Positions 22,422-31,061 are shown, counted from the first letter of the stretch. The stretch is DNA of 45,641 nt from a candidate division WOR-3 bacterium (GCA_016926475.1 JAFGON010000096.1:1-45641), one strand, 5' to 3'. Notes: generated by a model from the sequence alone, not told the origin. Numbers and translations are program-made.

Positions 22422-25385
22422 CTAAACAAATACGGATTGAACCAATTTAGCGATATTATTTTTTGATTTCACCATTATATCTCTGTAGAACTCGTCAAAA
22501 TCAGACCAAGATTTCCCATGGTAGGGTATGATCGAAGCTTTAAAATTCCTGAAAATCTCAGCGACATCAACAATATTCGTCTTGGCTACCGTCAAACGCA
22601 TGCACTGCCTTATCTCTCTGAGCTGTTTTAGGTGCATAAAGGCGAGGTCTAATTCGCCGGCGTAACCAGGGATTTTTTGGCGTAAATCTTCGAGAAGCTC
22701 GTCGCCGAACTTAAATGTCACACGATGTTTGGCTTTTAAAACGAGCACAACCATTTCTATGTCCTTTATTCCCCCGGGGCTTTCTTTGACGTTGTATATA
22801 AAATTGGAATTGTCAGCGTGACGATTCCGAATCTCTTCTATCATATTACGGGCAAAAATTTCCCAGTTTGAAAAAATCTGGTTTTCTATGAATTCATTCT
22901 TGAATTTTTGGAGAAAACTTTCGGATCCAACCAGAAATTTGGATTCCAGAATCTGGGATTTCTCGATGAAATTTTCCGATGAATCATCCGCGAAAAGATT
23001 TTTTAAATCGTTCAGTTTGGTAACGTATGTGCCGAAATGGTCGGCTAACCTGAACTGCGGAAGCGTTCCAGTCCTCACAATTTCCCGGCTCATTTTTGAA
23101 AGTATCTTGTTGTAGGTTGAGAATGTCTTCAAATCTTCCGAGCCAAATACTGCGACCAAATCTATATCGTCGTTGAAAGAACTGCCCCGAGCCATGCTAC
23201 CTGCGACCAGCAGCATGAATTTGTCGTCGTCTCGAAGTCGGATCGATTTTTGTTCTTCCATCTCGAGTGAACAAATATCGAAAAGCGTCGTCAGGTAGTC
23301 GTCGTTTAAATCCATAAAACTTCCGGAGATTTCGTCGAAAGGTTTGCCCAGAATACCTTCAAGTCCAATGTTTAAAAATTTCAAAATATAAAATCTCGTC
23401 AAAAGTGATTTCTGTAGCTGTCTGTTTACAGTTCTGAAAATATCGGCGAAAATTCCCGAGCAGATGTCCTCGATTTTTTCTTCTGATTCAATAAGCTTTA
23501 CTATCCATGGATCGGATAGAATTATTCTCTGGAAATATTTCCGAAAATACCTGCTGCCCTCGGAATACACGGTTAGGATGTTTTTAAAATTCTCATTTTT
23601 AGATTTTTTAAGTTTCCTCTCGGAAAAGTCTTCCTTTAGTTCTGAAAATGATTTTTGGATTTTCCTTAAGCTTTCTCTGTCTATGTTTTCAAGAAGTCTG
23701 CAAAAACCGATGTTGTCCTTTTCGAAAAATCCTACGAGTGAAAATAGAAGGTCCGGGTTTCTGTCCAAACATTCCATGAGAAAGCCCAAAAATTCTTCCG
23801 CAACTCTGTGGAACTCTTCATCATCGGGCAATTTTTCCAGCATGATGATAAAAGAGACGAGTCCGTCAAAAGTATATTCTACATGGGAGAAAAGGCCCTT
23901 AAGAATAACCTTTCTCAACCTCTCGTTCAACGCCAGGTAATCCTTTGTGAATACTTTTAGAAGTTTATAATCATCCGAGGCAAAAGATTCGAGTATGTCG
24001 TCCCAGAAATCCGAGCTTTTATAAATGCCGGAGTTTTTGGCGAAATTCACGGCGAGGTTGCCTCTGTTCTCGGAGAGGATTTCGTTGACCAACGTTATTC
24101 TCTTCAGGTATTCACGACAGTCTTCGAGCATAAGCTGGACTATTTTTTTTACCCTTCTCAAGTGGTCGTAGTATCTTATGAGGATATGCTCCTGTTTAGA
24201 AACCGCTCCTATTGAACCTATTCCCATCGCCGTGGACACCTGGTTTATCGTCCTTATGTTTTCCGGTAGGTCGAGGTATATCTGCTCTTCCTGTGTCCCG
24301 TAGAGCATAAAAAGAAACCGAAAAGTCTCAATAAAAGCAAGGCTTTCTCCAATTGCTTTGTATATGTCCCAGTTCTTCGAATCCAGATATTTCAGTTTGT
24401 CGAGAACCGCCCATGGATTTTTTTTGAAAACTCCGTATCTTGTCTTTTGAATGGATAACAGGGCTTTTATCATTCTCAGGGCGTCGTTTTTCGGATTGAT
24501 ATATTGAGATTCTATCGGTCTGTTTAAATAAAGCCTTATCTCTCCGAGTATCATTCTCAGATAAGCTTCGTGAAATCTGATGTCGGACGTGTAATCCTGG
24601 TAAAACAGCCTCTGGACAGCGTTTTCAAAACTATCCATTATTTCTTTGGGTCCGTAAATCTTCTTCGCGCCAATGATCTCGGTGATAAAAACGAAATTGG
24701 AAATATTCTCAATCGCGAAATCGGCGAATTCATCAACTGTAGCGCTGTATTTGTTGTTGTTTATGCTCTCGGCAAGATGAAAGTGCATTGGGGTTCCGTA
24801 TTTAGTCAGGATTTTGTTTATTCGGCTCAACAGCTTGTCCAAATCTCTCGTTTCCTCTTCAACAGTAATCACCGCTACATCTATGTCGTCCAAATCTGTT
24901 CGGGTTCCTACGCTCGCTATGATGAATTGGGGGGTATTCAAACCTCTTGAGAGTATGGGCACGAGGTTTTCCAGAAATATCGATGTCAAAGACCTGAATT
25001 TCCATCCTATTTCCCTCATGAAGTTCATGTAAACTTTTAGAGGGTCTGATTTGATGACTTCAGGCTTCATGTAATCAATCATCGTGACGTTGAGTTCCAC
25101 AAGTTTCATGGAATAATAGGTGCCAAGGTATTTTAGTTTGTCCTCATACTCGACATCCAGACCTGATAACAGCGACATCTCCCTGGACAACTGCTTGTCG
25201 AAATCGGGAAGGCTGTGCGAAAAATGAATTTTGTCTGAAAGGTTGTTTTTGTTGAGTACTTCAACGAGCGAATCATAATAGCTCTCGATGAAATAGGCGT
25301 ATTTCCGCATGTGGTTTCCCCATTCGGAAATTTCAATTAAATTCCTCTGAAGAGGAGTGAGTAACTTGTGCTCGGTGCTTTTCAA
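22422..25385 (-). CDS. Double nucleotidyltransferase protein, GlnE/GlnD-like, inside the kor operon
   Basis: 987 aa. It starts at TTG 25385, overlapping the korC stop as TTGA, and stops 10 bases before korD. Two DNA-polymerase-beta-type nucleotidyltransferase cores are visible. The N-terminal one has 'SVGTRTDLDDIDVAV' (D167-x-D169, without the usual GS). The C-terminal one has 'VAGSMARGSSFNDDIDLVAV' (G729-S730, D740-x-D742), which is complete. About 125 residues later comes 'KESPGGIKDIEMVV' (867-880), matching the GG-I/L-R-D-I motif after the catalytic core in GlnE and GlnD. The rest is helical. This resembles GlnE, the two-headed glutamine-synthetase adenylyltransferase, in order and length, but 'GlnE' itself is not claimed: no glnA or PII gene is nearby. 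Its site suggests that the 2-oxoacid oxidoreductase or a partner is the target (inference). Confidence 0.85.
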   Translation of the reverse strand: MKSTEHKLLTPLQRNLIEISEWGNHMRKYAYFIESYYDSLVEVLNKNNLSDKIHFSHSLPDFDKQLSREMSLLSGLDVEYEDKLKYLGTYYSMKLVELNVTMIDYMKPEVIKSDPLKVYMNFMREIGWKFRSLTSIFLENLVPILSRGLNTPQFIIASVGTRTDLDDIDVAVITVEEETRDLDKLLSRINKILTKYGTPMHFHLAESINNNKYSATVDEFADFAIENISNFVFITEIIGAKKIYGPKEIMDSFENAVQRLFYQDYTSDIRFHEAYLRMILGEIRLYLNRPIESQYINPKNDALRMIKALLSIQKTRYGVFKKNPWAVLDKLKYLDSKNWDIYKAIGESLAFIETFRFLFMLYGTQEEQIYLDLPENIRTINQVSTAMGIGSIGAVSKQEHILIRYYDHLRRVKKIVQLMLEDCREYLKRITLVNEILSENRGNLAVNFAKNSGIYKSSDFWDDILESFASDDYKLLKVFTKDYLALNERLRKVILKGLFSHVEYTFDGLVSFIIMLEKLPDDEEFHRVAEEFLGFLMECLDRNPDLLFSLVGFFEKDNIGFCRLLENIDRESLRKIQKSFSELKEDFSERKLKKSKNENFKNILTVYSEGSRYFRKYFQRIILSDPWIVKLIESEEKIEDICSGIFADIFRTVNRQLQKSLLTRFYILKFLNIGLEGILGKPFDEISGSFMDLNDDYLTTLFDICSLEMEEQKSIRLRDDDKFMLLVAGSMARGSSFNDDIDLVAVFGSEDLKTFSTYNKILSKMSREIVRTGTLPQFRLADHFGTYVTKLNDLKNLFADDSSENFIEKSQILESKFLVGSESFLQKFKNEFIENQIFSNWEIFARNMIEEIRNRHADNSNFIYNVKESPGGIKDIEMVVLVLKAKHRVTFKFGDELLEDLRQKIPGYAGELDLAFMHLKQLREIRQCMRLTVAKTNIVDVAEIFRNFKASIIPYHGKSWSDFDEFYRDIMVKSKNNIAKLVQSVFV

Positions 25386-25936
25386 AGTCCCTGTATTTGT
25401 TTGCCTTTTTCGTAACCTATTTCAAACGCCTGCAAATTCAGGTCTTCTGTGCCTTTTGGAACCCTTGACTTTATGGCTTCTTTCACGGAATCTACCGTTA
25501 GAATATTCGATATGTTTATGACAAGCCCAAGGGCTATCATGTTTGCGACAATGGGTTTTTTGAGTTCGTTGATAGCAATGTCGGTGATATCGGATGAAAA
25601 AAACCTCACGCCTTCGATTTCTCTCGGAGAATGGACGAGTTCTTTGTCGTATAAAACTACGCCGCCTTTTTTTGTCATATCCGAATACTTGTCAAAAGCT
25701 TCTTGTGTCATCGCTAAAAGAAAATCAACTTGTCCCGCTTTAGGGTAATCTATGTCTTCGTCGGAAATTATCACTTCGCTTCTGCTCGCTCCGCCCCTTG
25801 ATTCGGGGCCGTATGATTGACTTTGTGTCGCGTTGAGGTCGGAAAATATAGCGGCCGCCTCGGCCAATATTTTGCCTATCAAGATAAGGCCCTGCCCTCC
25901 TGCTCCGCTTAAACGTATTTCGTATCTAAAAGACAT
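25382..25936 (-). CDS. korC: 2-oxoacid:ferredoxin oxidoreductase, gamma subunit
   Basis: 184 aa, ATG with AGGGGA upstream. It has the gamma-family start 'EIRLSGAGGQGLILIGKILAEAA', followed by 'SQSYGPESRGGASRSEVI', 'FLLAMTQEAFDKY' and 'VANMIALGLV'. The gamma subunit helps to close the CoA-binding side of the enzyme. It lies 13 bases after korA and its stop overlaps the start of the double nucleotidyltransferase, so the latter is translated together with the enzyme subunits. Confidence 0.93.
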   Translation of the reverse strand: MSFRYEIRLSGAGGQGLILIGKILAEAAAIFSDLNATQSQSYGPESRGGASRSEVIISDEDIDYPKAGQVDFLLAMTQEAFDKYSDMTKKGGVVLYDKELVHSPREIEGVRFFSSDITDIAINELKKPIVANMIALGLVINISNILTVDSVKEAIKSRVPKGTEDLNLQAFEIGYEKGKQIQGL

Positions 25937-25949
25937 TTCAAGTCCCCTT

Positions 25950-27074
25950 TTAAAATTTTTTAAGAACTTTCAATATATCCTCAGGATGCATGGATTCGCC
26001 GTCGTATCTGTTCGCTCCCAAAACTTTTACCCTTCCGGAGACGGCATTTTCGACTTCGTGAAGCGCCTGCCCCATGTTCATTTCCGCTACGATTATTCCC
26101 TTTAGGTTTTCAGTCAGAGCGAAAATTTCTTTGTCGGGAAAAGGCCAAAGGGTCAGCGCTTTCATCAATCCGACCTTAAATCCCTGTTCTCTCGCCATTT
26201 TCAAAGCTTTTCTCGAACACCTCGCCGAACTGCCGAAAGAAAATATCAAGTATTCCGCGTCTTTAACGTCTATAAGTTCCGTCATGACTGTTGAGTTTCT
26301 GGCCAGGTCGAATTTTTTACGCCATCTGTCTTTCAGGGCTTTGATCTTTTCGTTGTCGTTTGTCGGAAAACCCGTCTCATCGTGCATGAGTCCGGTGACG
26401 TGGTGCCTGTACCCGCTTCCGAAATCAGCCATTGGAGGAACGCCGTCCTCGGTGTCCTCGTATGGCCTGAAATTCTCATGCTTGACGGAAGGCCTCTTTC
26501 TTTCAACCACTTCAATCTGCCCAGGTTCGGGAAGGACCATTTTTTCGGTCATATGTCCCACTATTTCGTCCATTAAAAGAATCACAGGCGACCTGTATTT
26601 TTCTGAGAGGTTGAAAGCTTTCACTGTCAGGTCAAACGTCTCTTGGACGCTCGAAGGGGAAAGGACTATTATAAAATGGTCTCCATGGGTTCCCCATCTG
26701 CTCTGCATCAGATCTTCCTGAGACGGCATCGTAGGGCTTCCGGTCGAAGGTCCTCCGCGCTGAACGTTGACAATGACGCATGGAATTTCGGCGTTACAAG
26801 CGTATCCTATGTTTTCCTGCTTTAGGCTGAAACCAGGTCCTGAAGTCGCGGTTAAAGACTTCACCCCGTTGAGACTCGCGCCAATCACAGCGGCTATAGA
26901 GGCTATTTCATCCTCCATCTGTATGAATTTACCCCCGAGTTGAGGCAGCAAAACCGCCATTTCCTCAGCTATTTCGCTCGAGGGCGTGATTGGATATCCG
27001 GCAAAAAACCTGCAGCCGGCTATAATAGCGCCGTAGGCGCAGGCTTCGTTGCCGTGCATCATTTTTTTTATCAT
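25950..27074 (-). CDS. korA: 2-oxoacid (2-oxoglutarate) : ferredoxin oxidoreductase, alpha subunit
   Basis: 374 aa from ATG 27074 (AGGAGG four bases upstream; a TTG three bases earlier is too close). Family motifs: 'GNEACAYGAIIAG', 'FFAGYPITPSSEIAEEMA', 'QMEDEIASIAAVIGAS', 'TATSGPGFSLKQENIGYA', 'RGGPSTGSPT' and a C-terminal Rossmann-like domain ('FSFGSSARCSRKALKMA'). The length and 'GYPITPSSE' fit KorA-type 2-oxoglutarate synthase. The start overlaps the upstream gamma-carbonic-anhydrase-like gene by one base (TGATG), giving a CO2-related gene pair. Confidence 0.94.
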   Translation of the reverse strand: MIKKMMHGNEACAYGAIIAGCRFFAGYPITPSSEIAEEMAVLLPQLGGKFIQMEDEIASIAAVIGASLNGVKSLTATSGPGFSLKQENIGYACNAEIPCVIVNVQRGGPSTGSPTMPSQEDLMQSRWGTHGDHFIIVLSPSSVQETFDLTVKAFNLSEKYRSPVILLMDEIVGHMTEKMVLPEPGQIEVVERKRPSVKHENFRPYEDTEDGVPPMADFGSGYRHHVTGLMHDETGFPTNDNEKIKALKDRWRKKFDLARNSTVMTELIDVKDAEYLIFSFGSSARCSRKALKMAREQGFKVGLMKALTLWPFPDKEIFALTENLKGIIVAEMNMGQALHEVENAVSGRVKVLGANRYDGESMHPEDILKVLKKF

Positions 27075-27568
27075 CAATCCTCCTGTCTTTTCAGACTTAT
27101 TTCAACCAAACTTTTTTTAGCCAATTTTACGTACTCAACAGCAGATTCGGTTATTTTTTGTACCTCTTTGTCGGTGAGTTGCCTCTTAATCTTTGCCGGA
27201 ATTCCCGCCACAAGGCTGTTTTTAGGAATTTCCTGATTTTCAAGGACCACAGAACCCGCGGCTACTATTGAATTGTCGTTTATTTTTGCGCCGTCGAGTA
27301 TTATGGCGCCCATACCGATCAATATATTGTCTCCAATTACGCATCCGTGGATTATTGCACCATGCCCGACCGTTACATTTTTCCCGACAACAACAGGCAA
27401 TTCATGGGTTACATGCACAAGACAGCCGTCTTGAATATTAGTGTTCTCGCCTATTTGGATATAGTTGATGTCCCCTCTCAGGACCGCGCACGGCCATACA
27501 TTGGCGTTTTCGCCAAGCCTGACATCTCCTTCGAGGACGGATTTGTCACTCAAGTATTTTTTTTGCAA
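27074..27568 (-). CDS. Gamma-carbonic-anhydrase-family left-handed beta-helix protein
   Basis: 164 aa from TTG 27568 with GAGG five bases upstream. Hexapeptide repeats of the left-handed beta-helix are evident ('VLEGDVRLGENANVWPCAVLRGD', 'VVVGKNVTVGHGAIIHG', 'ILIGMGAIILDGA', 'SIVAAGSVV'). The three zinc-binding His of the family appear to be present in 'CLVHVTH', 'VGHG' and 'IIHGC'. The YrdA/PaaY/CaiE branch contains both active carbonic anhydrases and thioesterase-like members. Location directly before korA fits supply or removal of CO2/bicarbonate for that enzyme, which is inference. Confidence 0.9.
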   Translation of the reverse strand: MQKKYLSDKSVLEGDVRLGENANVWPCAVLRGDINYIQIGENTNIQDGCLVHVTHELPVVVGKNVTVGHGAIIHGCVIGDNILIGMGAIILDGAKINDNSIVAAGSVVLENQEIPKNSLVAGIPAKIKRQLTDKEVQKITESAVEYVKLAKKSLVEISLKRQED

Positions 27569-27575
27569 TTTGTCC

Positions 27576-28688
27576 TCACTTTCCGAATATTCTTAGACCA
27601 TTTTCCGAAAAAAAAGTCAAAACACCTGAAAAAACAAAAAAGTCCGACATGACCGAACTGTCTGTGAAAATTCTCATGGTTTCACCATTGTAATCTACAA
27701 CGGATAAAAAACTATCTCCAGCCAAAACAATAGCGTTTTCAAAAAGCAGAGGTTTTCCATACAGATCTTCTCTTTGCCAGGACAATCTCCCTTCTTTCGC
27801 ATCGAAGAGAAAACAGTTCTTTTCACCCTCAAAAAGGGAGGAGACCACTATTTTATTTTCCTTGACGGCGACAAAACAAGGCGATGATATTCGCGGCATC
27901 GAAAGTTTTCCGTCTAAAAAACCTGTCTCGGGGTCCAGGATGTGAAAACTGCCTTCACAGTCGAGAAAGGCGGGTTTGGATCTGAAAACTACCGGAACCG
28001 ATCTTATGGGGAAAAAATTTCCCGTGAAATAGCTCCAGAGAAACTCTAAATCTTCAAAATCAAGGCAAACCAGTTTTCCTTCAGCTCCTGGCGCGAAAAT
28101 TTTACCGTCAAAAACCAGAGGTGCTATTCTTCCGCTCCCCCTGAAATCGGCTCCTTCGTAAACTGCTGAAATTTCGCCATTGGACACCGTTATTTTGTAA
28201 ATTCCCTTTTCGCAAAAAACGACGAGAAAGTCTTTATAGATCACAAGATGAGAAATTATGGGGCAAACAAGACCTTTTCTCCAGACCTCTTTAAAATCCG
28301 GGTCGAGTTTTACCAGCCAAAAACTGTCAGCGACAGCGTAAAAAAAACCGCCTGACTCAATCACCGAAGATATTTGCCCGCCGATTCTGCCTCTGTCGAT
28401 TATCTTGCACTTTTCCAAGTCAATAGATAAAACTTCTCCTGTGTTTCCAAAACACACAAAATTTTCTTCCAAAGAAAAAATTCCGGCACAGGGTGTTTTT
28501 ATGTCAAAAAATAGTTCATCGCTTTTTTCGAACAATCCAAGATCGAAAATTTCGGATCTATAGGGAGAATGAAAGTTGTCTCCACCGTAAACCGAAAAAT
28601 CGTACTGCCTGGCAGTTGAACAGGAAACGAGAGTTAAAACTGACAATAAAAAAAATCTTCTACCTTTTCCCGATGACACAAAAAACAC
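27576..28688 (-). CDS. Beta-propeller (PQQ-like repeat) lipoprotein, second of a tandem pair
   Basis: 370 aa from GTG 28688, with GGAG six bases upstream, inside the end of the preceding gene (29-base overlap). The signal peptide ends in 'VLTLVSC' (Cys23). The rest is a chain of beta-blades with PQQ-like repeat patterns, for example 'GKIFAPGAEGKLVCLDFEDL', 'GSFHILDPETGFLDGKL' and 'CFLFDAKEGRLSWQRE'. The fold recalls BamB of the outer-membrane assembly machinery and other quinoprotein-like scaffolds, but no BamB-specific mark is certain. It is likely a paralogue of the next gene. Confidence 0.82.
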   Translation of the reverse strand: MFFVSSGKGRRFFLLSVLTLVSCSTARQYDFSVYGGDNFHSPYRSEIFDLGLFEKSDELFFDIKTPCAGIFSLEENFVCFGNTGEVLSIDLEKCKIIDRGRIGGQISSVIESGGFFYAVADSFWLVKLDPDFKEVWRKGLVCPIISHLVIYKDFLVVFCEKGIYKITVSNGEISAVYEGADFRGSGRIAPLVFDGKIFAPGAEGKLVCLDFEDLEFLWSYFTGNFFPIRSVPVVFRSKPAFLDCEGSFHILDPETGFLDGKLSMPRISSPCFVAVKENKIVVSSLFEGEKNCFLFDAKEGRLSWQREDLYGKPLLFENAIVLAGDSFLSVVDYNGETMRIFTDSSVMSDFFVFSGVLTFFSENGLRIFGK

Positions 28689-29730
28689 CTTTCTCTCCTA
28701 CTGCAAACAAAAATTTACCGAAATTTTCAAAATACTTTACTCCGGACAATCCCATTTGAAACGTCATTTTAGAGGTTCCCGTCCACCTGTCGACGACAAT
28801 AAACTTGCCGTCGAGGCTGGCATATATAACATAATCCCCTTCTAATAAAGGTTTGACCAAATACAAATTTTCTGTCTTGAGATTCCAAAGGAAACCGTCA
28901 GACACCCTGAAATATACTCCTAAATCCCCGTTTTCTGCAATATAATAAACATCTTCACAGGACAGGTCAAAGAAAAACCCCATATCTAAGAATAATTTTC
29001 TATTGTCGTGGATTCTTCCGTCAAAACTCTCTAACGAAACCAGAGATCCGTCACAAAAAGAGACGAAAACCGTGTCGTTGAAGACGTCGAAATCACTGGG
29101 AATAGCTGTCTCGTCAAATGGTGAAAACCAGAGAACGTTGCCCGTATTTTCGTCCAGACACCAAAGTTCTTCCCTCGTCAGAAAGAAAACCTTTCCCATG
29201 CTTTTGACCGGTTTTCTCATTCCTATGCCAGTGGCGTCTGTAATACCGACTTCTGAAATAAACAGTGTCTTGACGTCGAGAATGTAGATCATTCCGTCAA
29301 TTTTTTGGTAGAATATTTTATATTCGCTCTCAAAAGAAGGCATGTATCTGCCCTTTGAAATTTTGAACTCCTGCAAGATCTCGAATTTTTCGTCAAACAT
29401 TTTTATGACACCGTCTTCGAAAAGAACCACCATTTCACCGTTTACGCAATTTATCGCAGAGACGGAACTTTGGAATGTCGTGTCGAAAATTCTACTGCCA
29501 TTTTCCAGAGAATACATAGTTATCCTGCCCAACGAGTTTCCGACAATGAGAATCGAATCGCCTTTTGTGTCCCAGGAGTTTATCTCTCCCCCCAAAGAAT
29601 CTCGGAAAAGAGTGAAGTACTCGAAATTTTCAGGCTCTTGGGCGATATTTATTTCTCTTCTGGAACAGGAAAAGAAAATAAAAGAAATCAAAAAATACTT
29701 ACATATTTTTTTACTCGGTGTTTTCGGCAT
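28660..29730 (-). CDS. Beta-propeller (PQQ-like repeat) lipoprotein, first of a tandem pair
   Basis: 356 aa from ATG 29730, overlapping the end of rimO by 20 bases. The lipoprotein signal has 'FIFFSCS' with Cys22. It then shows repeated blade patterns: 'GDSILIVGNSLGRITMYSLENG', 'MVVLFEDGVIKMFDEKF', 'ELWCLDENTGNVLWFSP', 'VFVSFCDGSLVSLESFDG' and 'YVIYASLDGKFIVVDRWTG'. The repeats match WD40/PQQ-like propellers, probably seven or eight blades. It faces the periplasm, anchored by lipid. Function is unknown; a scaffold role such as in BamB-like assembly is one guess. Confidence 0.82.
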   Translation of the reverse strand: MPKTPSKKICKYFLISFIFFSCSRREINIAQEPENFEYFTLFRDSLGGEINSWDTKGDSILIVGNSLGRITMYSLENGSRIFDTTFQSSVSAINCVNGEMVVLFEDGVIKMFDEKFEILQEFKISKGRYMPSFESEYKIFYQKIDGMIYILDVKTLFISEVGITDATGIGMRKPVKSMGKVFFLTREELWCLDENTGNVLWFSPFDETAIPSDFDVFNDTVFVSFCDGSLVSLESFDGRIHDNRKLFLDMGFFFDLSCEDVYYIAENGDLGVYFRVSDGFLWNLKTENLYLVKPLLEGDYVIYASLDGKFIVVDRWTGTSKMTFQMGLSGVKYFENFGKFLFAVGEKGVFCVIGKR

Positions 29731-31015
29731 ATATTCTGTTTTTTGTAACTCTCGTGATTTTAAAATTTGACCAAGTTCCGCTGAAAAGTTTTCTTTCGCC
29801 GTCTTTTATGAAAATTGCCTTGTCTATATCGGGCATATCCCAGTCTGTCCTAGCTACAGCGTAATCTCCCAGGTATCCGTCGATAATTCCCTCGACCACT
29901 TCACCCTGCCTTTTTTTGTCCTGTTCGAGCATTATGTCTTCAAGAACTTTTTTTACTTTGAAATACCTTTTTCTCGACACGCTTTTTGATATTTGACTTT
30001 CAAAATTTATCGCTGGAGTCTTTTCTTCCGGGCTGAATACAAAAATTCCCGCTCTTTCAAATTTGATCTTGGGCGCGCAATCTAAAAGTAATTCAACATC
30101 ATCCTCGTCTTCTCCTGGAAAACCGACCATAAAGGTCGTCCTTAAAGCGACCTCGTTAATTTTTTTTCTGATCTTGCAAACCAGATCAAGAATTTTTTCT
30201 CCTGAATAACCTCTGTTCATGCTCTTTAGGATTTTGTCAGAGAAATGCTGAACAGGAATGTCGAGACATTTAACCATTTTCTCTGAATTTCCAATGGTGT
30301 CTATCAAATTGTCGTCTAATCCCTTTGGGTGCAGATAAGGTATTCTGTACCTCGTTTCTTTGTTGACCGTGTTTTCCAATTTTCGGATTAAATCCGTCAG
30401 AAGGCTTTCTCCTCTGTTCAGGTCTTTTCCGTAAGCAGTGGCGTCCTGAGAGACGAGAATCAATTCAGTGCAACCTTCATCTTGAAATTTTTCTACCTCT
30501 GCGATTATATTTTCCATGGGTCTGCTTCTCAAAAGACCTCTGATGTAGGGAATCGCGCAGAAAGAACAATTGTTGAGACAACCCTCGGATATTTTGACGA
30601 AGCCTATATGGAATAACCCCATCCTGTTTCGGTTGCCTTCAAGAGACGGCAGTAAAAGGTCTCTTGAGCTCTCTCCGGTCTTTAAAGCCTTTACGAAAGA
30701 TTCGGGATTCGACCCTTCAACCCAAATGTCGACTTCGGGAAGGTTTTTTTTCAATTCTGCTCCGTGCCTTCTGAAAATACAACCTCCCACGACGAGAACC
30801 GCCTCTTTTTTCATAGAAAGACGGGTCTCAATTATCATCTCTATGCTCTCCCGCCTCGCCTCTTCTACGAAACCGCAACCCAAAAATATGCATATATCAG
30901 CGCTCTCTGGGGAATTGGTCTCAAGATAAGAGTTTTCGATGAGCCTTGAAGAGACCAATTCCGCATCGACGTGGTTTCTGTGGCATCCGTTGAAGTCTAT
31001 AAAAAATTTTTTCAT
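29711..31015 (-). CDS. rimO: Ribosomal protein S12 methylthiotransferase
   Basis: 434 aa from ATG 31015; the frame extends to a TTG at 31039, but the conserved N-terminus starts at the ATG. RimO inserts a methylthio group on S12 Asp88 by radical SAM chemistry. The N-terminal UPF0004 domain has its three Cys ('DFNGCHRN', 'IFLGCGFV', 'VVGGCIFRR'), followed by the radical SAM triad 'CLNNCSFCAIPYIRG' and a C-terminal TRAM-like domain ('GIIDGYLGDYAVARTDWDMPDID'). The last supports RimO over MiaB. Its 5' leader contains the tRNA-Leu promoter on the other strand. Confidence 0.93.
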   Translation of the reverse strand: MKKFFIDFNGCHRNHVDAELVSSRLIENSYLETNSPESADICIFLGCGFVEEARRESIEMIIETRLSMKKEAVLVVGGCIFRRHGAELKKNLPEVDIWVEGSNPESFVKALKTGESSRDLLLPSLEGNRNRMGLFHIGFVKISEGCLNNCSFCAIPYIRGLLRSRPMENIIAEVEKFQDEGCTELILVSQDATAYGKDLNRGESLLTDLIRKLENTVNKETRYRIPYLHPKGLDDNLIDTIGNSEKMVKCLDIPVQHFSDKILKSMNRGYSGEKILDLVCKIRKKINEVALRTTFMVGFPGEDEDDVELLLDCAPKIKFERAGIFVFSPEEKTPAINFESQISKSVSRKRYFKVKKVLEDIMLEQDKKRQGEVVEGIIDGYLGDYAVARTDWDMPDIDKAIFIKDGERKLFSGTWSNFKITRVTKNRIYAENTE

Positions 31016-31017
31016 TC

Positions 31018-31046
31018 TTGATTTGTCCTGTCCGAGCAATTATAAT
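31018..31046 (+). promoter_or_regulatory. tRNA-Leu promoter with a palindromic -10 shared by both strands
   Basis: On the plus strand TTGATT (31018-31023), 17-base spacer, TATAAT (31041-31046); the tRNA begins 16 bases after the -10. The core ATTATAAT (31039-31046) is its own reverse complement, so a perfect TATAAT (31044-31039) also faces rimO on the minus strand, 24 bases before the rimO ATG. The corresponding minus -35 would fall in the tRNA gene and does not match consensus. Confidence 0.65.
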
Positions 31047-31061
31047 CTCTCTTCTTTATGT

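Noticed and set aside
22422-25385. Calling the double nucleotidyltransferase glnE
   Set aside because: Motifs and layout fit the GlnE/GlnD superfamily, but no glutamine synthetase or PII gene is nearby and the N-terminal core is divergent, so a specific name is not supported.
26074-26721. 215-codon plus frame opposite korA
   Set aside because: It is long but is the antisense of a highly conserved subunit; it shows no motifs and is not preceded by a ribosome-binding site.
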